Shown: in pieces, positions 26,216-34,382 of the stretch
Position numbering within the stretch: position 1 is the stretch's first letter
How the letters are laid out: every line of letters starts with the position of its first letter
Assembly: GCA_036732005.1 (NCBI GenBank)
Contig: DAINDF010000013.1
Location: 21,442 to 85,441, forward strand
Direction: 5' to 3'
Origin: UBA1926 sp036732005
GTDB lineage: Bacteria; Planctomycetota; Phycisphaerae; Phycisphaerales; UBA1924
Length of the DNA stretch: 64,000 bases
Notes under the pieces: model-generated
Databases searched by the model: none
What the model saw: the letters and a program-made list of their open reading frames with translations, nothing else
Told to the model about the DNA's origin: nothing
Translations under genes and position numbers: made by a program

Positions 26216-27646
26216 TCAGGTGCTCGTGCCGGCGAGTTCGCGCTTCTTCGCCTCGAACAGTGCCTTGGCCTCGCCGGCGAGGTGGAACGAGCCGGTGACG
26301 CAGATCAGGTCGTCGCGCTGCACGGCCCGCGCCGCGGTGTTGATCGCGTCGCGCAGCGTGGGCGCCACCTGGCTCATGCGCCCGTGGACCTCCTCGAAGC
26401 GGCGGGCGAGTTCGCCCGGGTCGACGGCGCGCGGGTTGTTCGCCGCGCGGGTGAAGATGACCTTGTCCGCCCCGCGCCCGATCTGTTCGAGCATCGCGTC
26501 GATGTCCTTGTCGGCGGCGCACCCGAAGATCGCGACCATCGAATCGCAGCGGATGTGCGCGCCGATCGCGTTGATCAGGCAGCGGAGGCTCTCGCCAGTG
26601 TGGGCCCCGTCGACGATCACCCGCGGCGCGTCCCAGACCTGTTCGAGCCGCCCGTTGCGGGCCGCCGCGGCGAGGCCCATCGCCGTCCCGCGCTCGGTGC
26701 AGGCGAAGCCCGACCTGGCGAGCTGCTGGAGGATCGCCAGCGCGAGCCCGCAGTTCTCGGCCTGGTGCTCGCCCTCGAACGGCACGGGGAGGTGCTCGAA
26801 GGCGAGGTCCCCGCTCGTGACGCAGACGCGGGTGTGCGGGCCCATCGCGTGCGCCGACTCGAAGCGCTTGGTGAACTCGATGTCGCGCCCCAGCACCCGC
26901 AGCGGGGCCCCGGCCGCCGAGGCGACCTCCTCGAAGACCGCGATGACGCCCGGCTGCTGCGGGACCGTCAGGCAGGGGACGCCGGGCTTGATGATCCCGG
27001 CCTTCTCCCTCGCGATCTTCTCGACGGTGTCGCCCAGGATCGCCGTGTGCTCGAGCTGGATCGCCGTGATCCCCGCGACGACGGGCGTGATGATGTTCGT
27101 CGAGTCCAGCCGCCCGCCCAGCCCGACCTCGACGACGGCGGCGTCGACGGCCTGCTCGGCGTAGTGCAGGAAGGCCAGCGCGGTGACGCACTCGAAGAAG
27201 GTCGCCTCCCCCAGCGACGCGGGCAGGCTCTCCGCCGCGTCACGCACCCGGCTCATGAGCCGGGCGAACGCGTCCTCGCCGATCGGCTCGCCCCCGATCC
27301 GCACCCGCTCGCGGACATGCACCAGGTGCGGGCTGGTGAACAGGCCGGCGGCGTAGCCGTTCGCGCCGAGGCAGCCGGCGAGCATCTCGCAGACGCTGCC
27401 CTTGCCCTTGCTCCCGGCGATGTGGACCATCGGGGTCGCGTCCTGCGGGTCGCCCAGGGCGGCCGCGAGCGCTCGCATGCGGTCGAGCTTGAAGATGTCC
27501 GGGTCGGGCCTGGGGAGGCGGACGCGCTCGAAATTGACCCGTTCGGAGAGCCACCTCTCGGCCTCGGGCGCGTCGGCGAAGGGCCGGCGCTTCCGGGGCT
27601 TGGTCTCGACGCCCGAGGCCGCTTTCTTCTTGCCGCCGCGCGACAT
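26216..27646 (-). CDS. folC: folylpolyglutamate synthase / dihydrofolate synthase
   Basis: A 476-residue Mur-ligase-like enzyme that adds glutamate to folates. The P-loop H-I-A-G-S-K-G-K-G-S-V (about residues 74-84), the L-F-T-S-P-H-L segment and E-V-G-L-G-G-R-L-D-S-T-N (about 158-169) are all diagnostic. The C-terminal D-G-A-H-T (about 324-328) and F-T-R-A-A-N-N-P-R-A-V also match. A Lys/Arg-rich 25-residue N-terminal extension precedes the core. The ATG shares one base with the pdxJ stop (TGATG), so folC is translationally coupled to pdxJ. Confidence 0.95.
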   Translation of the reverse strand: MSRGGKKKAASGVETKPRKRRPFADAPEAERWLSERVNFERVRLPRPDPDIFKLDRMRALAAALGDPQDATPMVHIAGSKGKGSVCEMLAGCLGANGYAAGLFTSPHLVHVRERVRIGGEPIGEDAFARLMSRVRDAAESLPASLGEATFFECVTALAFLHYAEQAVDAAVVEVGLGGRLDSTNIITPVVAGITAIQLEHTAILGDTVEKIAREKAGIIKPGVPCLTVPQQPGVIAVFEEVASAAGAPLRVLGRDIEFTKRFESAHAMGPHTRVCVTSGDLAFEHLPVPFEGEHQAENCGLALAILQQLARSGFACTERGTAMGLAAAARNGRLEQVWDAPRVIVDGAHTGESLRCLINAIGAHIRCDSMVAIFGCAADKDIDAMLEQIGRGADKVIFTRAANNPRAVDPGELARRFEEVHGRMSQVAPTLRDAINTAARAVQRDDLICVTGSFHLAGEAKALFEAKKRELAGTST

Positions 27647-28458
27647 CAGCACCGCCCCCCCGACAGGGACGCGAGCCGCGCCCCGGTCATCAAGGACTTC
27701 ATCTCCTCCACCGCCCGACGGAGGCCGACATAGACCGCCCGGCTCACGATCGCGTGCCCGATGTGGAGTTCCTCGACGCCCGGGAGGGCGGCGATCGGCT
27801 CGACATTGTGGTAGTTGAGCGCGTGGCCGGCGTTGAACCGCATGCCCGCGGCCCGGATCGCGGCGCCGGCGCGCTCGACGCGGCGCAGCTCGGCGACGAG
27901 CTCGGGGCGGCGCGGGTCCCCCCCGCACATCGCGAAGACATGGGCCCAGGGCCCCGTGTGCACCTCGCAGACATCGAAGCCCGCCTCGGCACAGGCCGCG
28001 ACCTGCCGGTCCTCCGCGTCGATGAAGGCGGAGACGATCAGCCCGGCGTCGCGCAGGCGGGCGACGACCGCGCGCATGCGGGTTTGTTGCCCGGCGACAT
28101 CGAGCCCGCCCTCGGTGGTCACCTCCTCGCGCCCCTCGGGCACGAGCATCGCCGTGTGGGGCCGCAACTCGCGCGCGATGGCGATCATCTCCTCCGTGGC
28201 CGCCATCTCGAGGTTGAGCTTGACCTTCACCAGCCGGCGCAGGAGGCGGACATCGCGGTCGTGGATGTGCCGCCGGTCCTCGCGGAGGTGGACGGTGATG
28301 CCGTCGGCCCCGCCGAGCTCGGCCTCGTGGGCGGCCCGGACGGGGTCGGGCTCGCCGATGTCCGAGGCGTGGGGCCCGACCGCGATCGCGTCGCTCCCCC
28401 GATACCGGGCCTGCCTGAGGGTGGCCACATGATCGATGTTGACGCCCAACTGGATCAT
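27646..28458 (-). CDS. pdxJ: pyridoxine 5'-phosphate synthase
   Basis: A 270-residue TIM-barrel enzyme that makes pyridoxine 5'-phosphate from DXP and 3-amino-2-oxopropyl phosphate. The start L-G-V-N-I-D-H-V-A-T-L-R-Q-A-R and the stretches G-I-T-V-H-L-R-E-D-R-R-H-I and V-K-L-N-L-E-M-A are hallmarks of PdxJ. N-A-G-H-A-L-N-Y-H-N-V and E-L-H-I-G-H-A-I-V-S-R-A complete the barrel. It is the first gene of a pdxJ-folC operon. Confidence 0.97.
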   Translation of the reverse strand: MIQLGVNIDHVATLRQARYRGSDAIAVGPHASDIGEPDPVRAAHEAELGGADGITVHLREDRRHIHDRDVRLLRRLVKVKLNLEMAATEEMIAIARELRPHTAMLVPEGREEVTTEGGLDVAGQQTRMRAVVARLRDAGLIVSAFIDAEDRQVAACAEAGFDVCEVHTGPWAHVFAMCGGDPRRPELVAELRRVERAGAAIRAAGMRFNAGHALNYHNVEPIAALPGVEELHIGHAIVSRAVYVGLRRAVEEMKSLMTGARLASLSGGRC

Positions 28459-28566
28459 CCCCGTGAGTGTAGGCGGGGGCCTGATTTCGCCGAAGCCCGG
28501 CCTGGCTGATTGGTATTTGATTGGTTTCTTGGGGGCGATCGGCCAATTCTTGGGTAAATCAACAAG

Positions 28567-28605
28567 TTGACTTGCATACCAGACTAGTTAGTGCTAACTT
28601 ATATG
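28567..28605 (+). promoter_or_regulatory. AT-rich promoter/operator block with inverted repeat
   Basis: A TTGACT box (28567-28572) is followed by the inverted repeat AGTTAG-TG-CTAACT (28586-28599) and TAACTTATATG. The half-sites GTTAG/CTAAC resemble those of DtxR/IdeR-type iron boxes but with two rather than one central base. It precedes a strong AAGGAGG site and the small membrane-protein gene at 28636. Regulator identity is speculative. Confidence 0.4.
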
Positions 28606-28635
28606 TGGTCTCGGGTTCACCTGAAGGAGGGCACC

Positions 28636-28938
28636 ATGAAAGCGCTCGTTGCCATCAACCGCGTCTGTTACGGCTCCTGCCTGCTGAGCATCATCGCCGG
28701 GGCGTTTGTGACCGTGTGGGCGATCTGGACCGAGCAGGAGGATGTCGGCTGGAAGGGCGTCTCGACCGCCGCGGTGCTTGTCTTCGCCTCGATCCTGGTG
28801 CTCGCGACCAACGCGATCATCGGGACGAAGGTCATGAACGAGCGCGGGGGTCTCGGGGACTTCCTGCCGGGGCATGGTCGGGGCGGGCCGCGGCCCAGGA
28901 CGGCGCCGCCGGCGCCCGACGGGAGCCGGGAGTCGTGA
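28636..28938 (+). CDS. small two-helix membrane protein of unknown function
   Basis: A 100-residue protein with an excellent AAGGAGG ribosome-binding site (28624-28630) before the ATG. Two hydrophobic segments (about residues 10-32 and 43-65) are followed by a Gly/Pro/Arg-rich tail. No family is recognised. The AT-rich promoter-like block with an inverted repeat just upstream suggests regulated expression. Confidence 0.65.
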   Translation: MKALVAINRVCYGSCLLSIIAGAFVTVWAIWTEQEDVGWKGVSTAAVLVFASILVLATNAIIGTKVMNERGGLGDFLPGHGRGGPRPRTAPPAPDGSRES

Positions 28939-29027
28939 CCACCCCCGCCGAGGGGAGGGGGCGCGGGTCCTGGAGCACGGGGCGGCCCCGGTGCGTGTGT
29001 TCTCCCGGTGCGGGCCGAGCGCGCGAT

Positions 29028-29054
29028 AAAAAACCCGGGCGCGGGGCGCCCGGG
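29028..29054 (-). terminator. Rho-independent terminator for the haloperoxidase-like gene
   Basis: On the minus strand a nine-base perfect stem, CCCGGGCGC / GCGCCCGGG, with a three-base loop is followed by six T. It lies 32 bases past the haloperoxidase-like gene's stop. Confidence 0.93.
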
Positions 29055-29086
29055 CGGGGAGTGGACGGTCTCGGCGGGGCTTCAGA

Positions 29087-31225
29087 TCACGGGCAGCCGG
29101 CCATGAAGGCCTGGATGAAGGTGATCAGGTCGGTCAGGTCGTAGAGGCCGAACGGGTCGGCGATGTCGGCAATGGGGTCCTGGCCCGTGAAGGCGACGAT
29201 GAAGCCGGTGAGGTCGGAGAGGTCGAGCAGGCCGCTGCCGTCGATGTCGGCGGGGCAGTCGGCGCTGCCGGCGAAGTATTGGACGCCCTTGCGGAAGACA
29301 TCCTCGCTGACGGCGATGCCCATGTGGCGGCCCGGCAGGTCGTCGGCCGGGGGGTGGATGCCGCCCCAGATGCGGCTCATGGAGGTCTGGTCGGAGGCGT
29401 CCTGATAGGTGGCCCACTGGAGGGTGATGTCCTGGCTGGGGCCTTCCTCGAAGACGAGATACTCGTTCTCGGGGCAGAAGAACTCGCCGACGCCGCCCGG
29501 GAAGAAGGCCGACCCGGTCATCAGGGTCATGATCTCCGCGGCGGCGCGGGAGTAGGTGGAGTGCCCGGAGACATAGCCCGCGAACGGGGGCGTGACGAAG
29601 GAGGGCCGCTGGTAGGGCCACCAGTTCTCGGCGAGGATCCAGCCCACGCCGGCGTCGTCGGTGGCGGGGTTGTTGATGTAGAGGGGCCCGCGCCAGGCGT
29701 TGACGGCGATCTTGCCGACATCGCCCGCGAGGTGGGCGTGGCGTTGGCCGGGTGCGCTGGACTGGGCGGTGACGACCTCGATCACGCCCGGGTAGAGGCG
29801 GATGCCGTTGGGGTTGTAGGACGGGCCCAGGGGGTCGCTGGACTGGCCTTGATCGGCCATGTACCTGATGGCGGAGACGGGGCGGACATAGTCGTACGCC
29901 CCCTTGCAGCCCCAGGCGGTGATGGCGACATCGTGCATCGCGCCGCCCATGAGCAGGTAGGCCTTCACATCCCACTCGAGATCGTCAACGATCGGTCCGA
30001 TGCCGCGGAAGCGTTTCTCGAACATCGGGTGGTCGTTGACATAGTTGAGGATGGTGAACCAGTGGCCCGGTGGGGTCTCGGAGTGGGGCCCGTCGGCCCA
30101 GAACTCGGCGAGGATGCGGGCGTAGTCGCCCCGCGGGACGACCTGCTGCGGGTAGGGCAGGCCGGTGACGGGGTTGAGGGCGTGCCCGGGGCTCCAGTCG
30201 CCGCCTTCGAGGTGGTCGTAATACTGGGCCCAGTCGTCGACGCCCGGGAGGGCGCTGTTGCCGAACGAGTCGGGGGAGATGTCGATCATCACGCCATCGG
30301 TCGGGTCGAGGTGGCTCGACCAGAGGACGACCATCTCGTTGCCCCAGCGGTAGTACTCATCGCCCACGCCGTTGAAGTAGGGCGGGTGGCCCGGGTCGTG
30401 GTAGACGGGGTAATCGAACCCGTCGCGCGGGTGGAGGACCGCCTCGGCGGGGTCGAGGGCAAAGCCGGGCAGGGCGCCCCACTCGGGGCTGAGGAACTCG
30501 AGCGACCCGAGCGGGATGGGGTTGCCCGACTGGTCGACGAAGAACTCGATCGCCAGGGGCTGCCAGCGGTTGGGGTCGACGATGTCCGGGTTGCCCGGGA
30601 AGTCGGGGAACATCGGCGGGTTGACGGGGAAGTACCAGTTGTTCGAGTACCCGTTCTGCTCGTTCGACCCGTCGGTCATACCGAAGGCGATGATCCCGAC
30701 GGCGATGCGGTTGCCGAGCGCGGCGGGCGTGGTGCCGACCGTGGAGGTGTTGGCGGGGTTGAACCCGAGGTTGACCATCGTGGCGTTGATCAGCGGGATG
30801 GAGGTGGCCGCGCCCACCGAGTTCTGGAAGCGGTGCAGCAGGAGTCGGCAGGTGGCGTAACAGATCGCCTCCTCGCGGGCGGCCTGGATGTCCTGCGCGG
30901 TCATCTTCTCCTGGTGGAAGATCTGGTCGGCGGCGGGGTCGAAGGCGGCCCAGGCGTCCCACATCGCGGCGGCGGTGTGATAGAGGTTGCGGGCGTGCAC
31001 GGTGGGGCGGGCCCGGTCGTTGCGGATGCACTCGAGCAGGACCTCGCTCCACTCGCGGGCGATCGAGTGCGTCGCGGCGCCGCGCGGGTTGAGCGTGTGG
31101 GCCACGCCGTTCTCGTCGAAAGTCCGGTACAGGTAGCCGGCCTGCTGGGCGGCGGCGGGAGACCCCAACGCGACGACGCCCGCGCACGCAACGAGCACGC
31201 AGGCGGAAGACTTCACCCTCTTCAT
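29087..31225 (-). CDS. vanadium haloperoxidase-like (PAP2-fold) exported protein with dockerin tail
   Basis: A 712-residue secreted protein starting MKRVKSS with a signal peptide to about residue 28. The C-terminal PAP2/haloperoxidase core has R-P-V-S-A-I-R, then V-S-G-H-S-T-Y-S (S-G-H at about 553-555) and S-R-I-W-G-G-I-H-P-P-A-D-D (R about 618, H about 624). These correspond to the vanadate-binding Arg, Ser-Gly-His and His. It could oxidise halides with peroxide or be a phosphatase; the long N-terminal helical part favours the haloperoxidase group. Residues from about 657 form a GC-type dockerin tail, D-I-D-G-S-G-L-L-D-L-S-D-L...G-C-P. A terminator follows. Confidence 0.85.
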   Translation of the reverse strand: MKRVKSSACVLVACAGVVALGSPAAAQQAGYLYRTFDENGVAHTLNPRGAATHSIAREWSEVLLECIRNDRARPTVHARNLYHTAAAMWDAWAAFDPAADQIFHQEKMTAQDIQAAREEAICYATCRLLLHRFQNSVGAATSIPLINATMVNLGFNPANTSTVGTTPAALGNRIAVGIIAFGMTDGSNEQNGYSNNWYFPVNPPMFPDFPGNPDIVDPNRWQPLAIEFFVDQSGNPIPLGSLEFLSPEWGALPGFALDPAEAVLHPRDGFDYPVYHDPGHPPYFNGVGDEYYRWGNEMVVLWSSHLDPTDGVMIDISPDSFGNSALPGVDDWAQYYDHLEGGDWSPGHALNPVTGLPYPQQVVPRGDYARILAEFWADGPHSETPPGHWFTILNYVNDHPMFEKRFRGIGPIVDDLEWDVKAYLLMGGAMHDVAITAWGCKGAYDYVRPVSAIRYMADQGQSSDPLGPSYNPNGIRLYPGVIEVVTAQSSAPGQRHAHLAGDVGKIAVNAWRGPLYINNPATDDAGVGWILAENWWPYQRPSFVTPPFAGYVSGHSTYSRAAAEIMTLMTGSAFFPGGVGEFFCPENEYLVFEEGPSQDITLQWATYQDASDQTSMSRIWGGIHPPADDLPGRHMGIAVSEDVFRKGVQYFAGSADCPADIDGSGLLDLSDLTGFIVAFTGQDPIADIADPFGLYDLTDLITFIQAFMAGCP

Positions 31226-31484
31226 TTTCAATGCTCCGTCCGGGCCGGCCTCTCGCGGGCGCACGACCGAACGGCGTGGCAGACAACCCGCGAGTCTCCG
31301 GCTGTTCCCTCGGGGGCGAGTCTACAAGGGGGGCGGGGGGCGGCAAATCTTTTTCCGAGAATTGGGAACCGCCCTATCCCGCGGCCCCAGTGGGAGCCCG
31401 AGAACCGGGGTGGATGGCTCGGCGTGGCTTAAGAAAGCGTGGGTCCCGACGACCGGGCGGCGAGGGCCGGCTCGCCCGAGAGGG

Positions 31485-33374
31485 TCAGCCGCAGCCCGCG
31501 AGGAACGCGGCGACGAAGGCGTTGATGTCCGAGAGATCGAGCAACCCGTCGGCCGTCAGGTCCGCGGCGGCGCCCGCGGAGACGAACCCTGCCGCGAACG
31601 CGTTCACATCCGCGAGATCGAGCACGCCGAGCGGTTCGGCGAGGTCGGCCCCGTTGCAGGGGCCGGCGATGCCGGCGACGGCGCCGTTGATGATCAGCCC
31701 AAAGCCCTGCCGCCCTTGCAGCACGCGCGCGGCGTCGACGCGCGCGGTGTAGATCCCGGGCGTGGGAGAACCGATCGAGACGACCTCGACCGTATTGCGC
31801 CGATCGGGCGATCCGCCCGCCACGCTCTCGCCGGTCGCGGTGTCGATCGCGTTGCCGGAGAGGACCGCGCCCCAAGGGGTTTCGAGCGAGAGGTCGAGGT
31901 CGTTGACAACGGGGTCGGCCGCGCCGAAGGGGCCCGGCGCGTCGTGCCAGGCGACCGCGATCCGCAGGGTGCCCGGGGCGGTCACCTCGAATCGGAGTTC
32001 GATCGAATCGCCGGTCTCGAGCGCGTCGTCGGTGTTGTTCCACGCCTGCCGGACCAGGAGCGAGCGCCCCGACCCCGCGAGGGGCAGCGAGCCCGAGAGG
32101 AGCACGCGCCCCCACCCCTCGCCGTTGCCGGGCCAGCCCGGCGCGTCCGTCACATCGGCGGCCCCCGCGATAAGCGCCGCCTTGAGCAGGGCGCCGGTCG
32201 GGGTGAAAGCGTCGGCGGGCGTGGGGGTGCCGGTGCGGTGCCGCCCCTCGGTGAAATACTGCCGCGCGACGGCGGCGGCGCCGGCGACGGCGGGGGTCGC
32301 CATCGAGGTGCCGGAGTTGAAGACGGTCGGGCATCCTGCGCCGAAGGGGTAGGCCGCGAAGATCGAGCACCCCGGCGCGACCAGGTCGGGCTTGCGGCGC
32401 CCGTCGGCGGTCGGGCCGGCGGCGCCGATGCACAGGCGGTGGTGCATCGGGGCGTCCTGCGTCGCGGCGACGGCGAGGGCGTTCTTGGCGTTCTCGGGGG
32501 TTTTGAGCGCGGCGCCGTTGCTGACGGCGAAGACGACGAGGTTCTCGTCGTGCTCCCAGCAGAACTGGTCGACGGCGCGGGCGAGCCCGCCGTAGGCGCT
32601 GCTCTGGTCGTCCCCCCAGCTGTTGGAGTGGATCGTCGCGCCCTGCGAGGCGTGGAGCTCAAGCCGGGCGAGCAGGGGCGCCTCCGCGAGCGTGGGGATG
32701 GTGTTGAACGCGAGGCGCGCGCCGGGGGCGACGCCGCGGAGATTCGCGGCGGCGTCGGAGTCACCCGCGAGGATGCCGCAGACATGGGTGCCGTGGGCGT
32801 TGACGCTCCCGAGCGGCGCGTTGTAGGCGACGATCTTGCGGTGGGCCGGCCCGATCGGGTGCTGGGGGTCGACGAACGCGCAGTGGTCCCAGTCGAGCGG
32901 GAGGTCGAGCACGCCCACGATCTGCCCGGCGCCGGTCAGGCCCGCGCTGTCGAAGGGGGCCGAGGCGGTCGAGCCCGATTGCACCACGAGGCGGGCGCTC
33001 CCGACGCGGGGCGTGGGCTCGGGCGCCTGCTCGACCCAGGCGACGCCGGGCCACTCGGCGATCCGCCGCGCCCCGGCCACGGTGGACGCGAGCACGAGCA
33101 CCGAGCCGGAGGCGTGGGGGTGGACGCCGAGCGCCTCGGCCTGCAGCGCGCGCACGGCGGAGCGCTCGACCATGAACGGGTCGGCGCCGGGCTCGAGATA
33201 GACATGCAGCGCGATCCGCCCGCGGGCCTCGAGGTCGCGCGCCAGCGGCGAAACCGCGAGCCGGGTCCCGATCGCCGGATCGACCCGGCCTTGGCGCACG
33301 GGTTCCGCGGCGCCCGCCAGGGCGGCCAGCGCGAGGGCGCCGCACACGATTCCACCCCGGCTGCGAGGCCCCAT
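31485..33374 (-). CDS. subtilisin-like (S8) serine protease with dockerin tail
   Basis: A 629-residue exported protease with a signal peptide to about residue 22. The catalytic triad is visible: Asp157 in G-V-L-D-L-P-L, His197 in N-A-H-G-T-H-V-C-G-I-L-A-G and Ser357 in N-S-G-T-S-M-A-T-P. The oxyanion-type Asn lies in F-A-V-S-N-G-A (about 283-288). A beta-sandwich domain (about 440-560), like the P/jelly-roll domain of Kp43-type subtilases, follows. The C-terminal dockerin-like unit is G-V-L-D-L-A-D-V...D-L-S-D-I-N and ends in G-C-G instead of the usual G-C-P. A propeptide-like segment precedes the catalytic domain. Confidence 0.92.
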   Translation of the reverse strand: MGPRSRGGIVCGALALAALAGAAEPVRQGRVDPAIGTRLAVSPLARDLEARGRIALHVYLEPGADPFMVERSAVRALQAEALGVHPHASGSVLVLASTVAGARRIAEWPGVAWVEQAPEPTPRVGSARLVVQSGSTASAPFDSAGLTGAGQIVGVLDLPLDWDHCAFVDPQHPIGPAHRKIVAYNAPLGSVNAHGTHVCGILAGDSDAAANLRGVAPGARLAFNTIPTLAEAPLLARLELHASQGATIHSNSWGDDQSSAYGGLARAVDQFCWEHDENLVVFAVSNGAALKTPENAKNALAVAATQDAPMHHRLCIGAAGPTADGRRKPDLVAPGCSIFAAYPFGAGCPTVFNSGTSMATPAVAGAAAVARQYFTEGRHRTGTPTPADAFTPTGALLKAALIAGAADVTDAPGWPGNGEGWGRVLLSGSLPLAGSGRSLLVRQAWNNTDDALETGDSIELRFEVTAPGTLRIAVAWHDAPGPFGAADPVVNDLDLSLETPWGAVLSGNAIDTATGESVAGGSPDRRNTVEVVSIGSPTPGIYTARVDAARVLQGRQGFGLIINGAVAGIAGPCNGADLAEPLGVLDLADVNAFAAGFVSAGAAADLTADGLLDLSDINAFVAAFLAGCG

Positions 33375-33395
33375 CCCGGCATCCCCGGCCGCGGG

Positions 33396-33836
33396 TTACG
33401 CGGCGTGCGACCGGGCCCGCCTGCCCGTCGCGGGCTCCTCCACCCGCGACGCCAGACGGACCGCTTCCCGGACTCCGCGGGCGAGCACGAGCCGGCCCGA
33501 CAGCCCGGTGCGTCGGACGATCGCCCGCACCGCTTGCGGCGCCCCGGAGACAATCAGCGAGCCGCCGGCGGCGCTCAGGGAATCTGAGATTTGCACCAGC
33601 GCGCGGAGCCCGTCGCAGGTCACTTCCCGGACCATGCGCAGGCAGAGCACCTGGGCGAGGCGCCCCCCCATCTCGGGCTCGGAGTACCCCAAACAGACCG
33701 AGACGAGTTCGTCCGCGATGGGCTGGCTCAGGCTCTCTGGGACGAGGCTGAGGACGAGCACGCCGCCCTGGGCCCGGGTGGTGACAAGGGGTCGATTCCG
33801 GGCCGACGGGGTCGGGATCTGGTCGAGCGTGAGCAT
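33396..33836 (-). CDS. STAS-domain anti-sigma factor antagonist-like protein
   Basis: A protein of about 146 residues with the STAS fold: G-V-L-V-L-S-L-V, then a long helix and V-L-C-L-R-M-V-R-E-V-T-C-D-G-L-R-A-L-V-Q (about residues 65-84). The phospho-acceptor loop normally reads D-S-S-G; here it is T-C-D-G, so regulation may be altered. The ATG at 33836 has GGAGGAG six bases upstream; a second in-frame ATG lies two codons earlier. No partner kinase or phosphatase is next to it. Confidence 0.75.
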   Translation of the reverse strand: MLTLDQIPTPSARNRPLVTTRAQGGVLVLSLVPESLSQPIADELVSVCLGYSEPEMGGRLAQVLCLRMVREVTCDGLRALVQISDSLSAAGGSLIVSGAPQAVRAIVRRTGLSGRLVLARGVREAVRLASRVEEPATGRRARSHAA

Positions 33837-33986
33837 GGGCATCTCCTCCGCGAGTGTTCCGGTTTGAGAGAGATGGATTTCAGGAAGGCCGAAAGCGAGC
33901 GACCGGGGGAGGTTGGCCGGGGCCGGGTGGCGGCCGGGTCGGCAGAAGGGGATGGGCGGGCCCGTTTGGGGTGCGGTCGTCGGGCG

Positions 33987-34289
33987 TCATGCCCATCGGG
34001 CGCGGAGGGCGGCGGCGTCGACCCCCTCGATCCGGAGGGTCTTCTCGGCGTTGGAGGCGCCGCTGTGCACCGTGACCTGGGCGGGGCGGAGCCCGAGGTC
34101 GGCGGCGAGGAGGGCGCAGATCGCCTTGTTGGCCTTGCCGCCCTCGGGCGGCGCGGAAACGCGGACTTTCAGGCGGTCGCCGAGCGGGCCGACGATCTCG
34201 TCCTGGCGTGCCCCGGGCACGGCCTTGACCGCGAGGAGCGTCACCGGCAGCCCGTTCGGGGCGGGCTCGGCCTGTCGGGCGTCGATCAT
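33987..34289 (-). CDS. DUF167 / YggU-family protein
   Basis: A 100-residue protein with the DUF167 signature V-K-A-V-P-G-A-R-Q-D-E-I-V-G (about residues 21-34) and V-R-V-S-A-P-P-E-G-G-K-A-N-K-A (about 42-56). The family is widespread but its function is not established. A TGGAGGC site precedes the ATG. It is divergent from the TIGR03790-type gene. Confidence 0.9.
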   Translation of the reverse strand: MIDARQAEPAPNGLPVTLLAVKAVPGARQDEIVGPLGDRLKVRVSAPPEGGKANKAICALLAADLGLRPAQVTVHSGASNAEKTLRIEGVDAAALRARWA

Positions 34290-34382
34290 GCCTCCAGCCT
34301 ATCGGGCCGATTTTGGGCTAGGGGGTTGCGGCGACGGGGCCGGGGGGTAGATTCGGGAGGGGGATGCTTGCCGGGAGGATCG

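Noticed and set aside
29279..33587. Two long plus-strand frames antisense to the haloperoxidase-like and subtilase genes
   Set aside because: Both real genes have signal peptides, catalytic motifs and dockerin tails on the minus strand; the plus-strand frames have no recognisable features.
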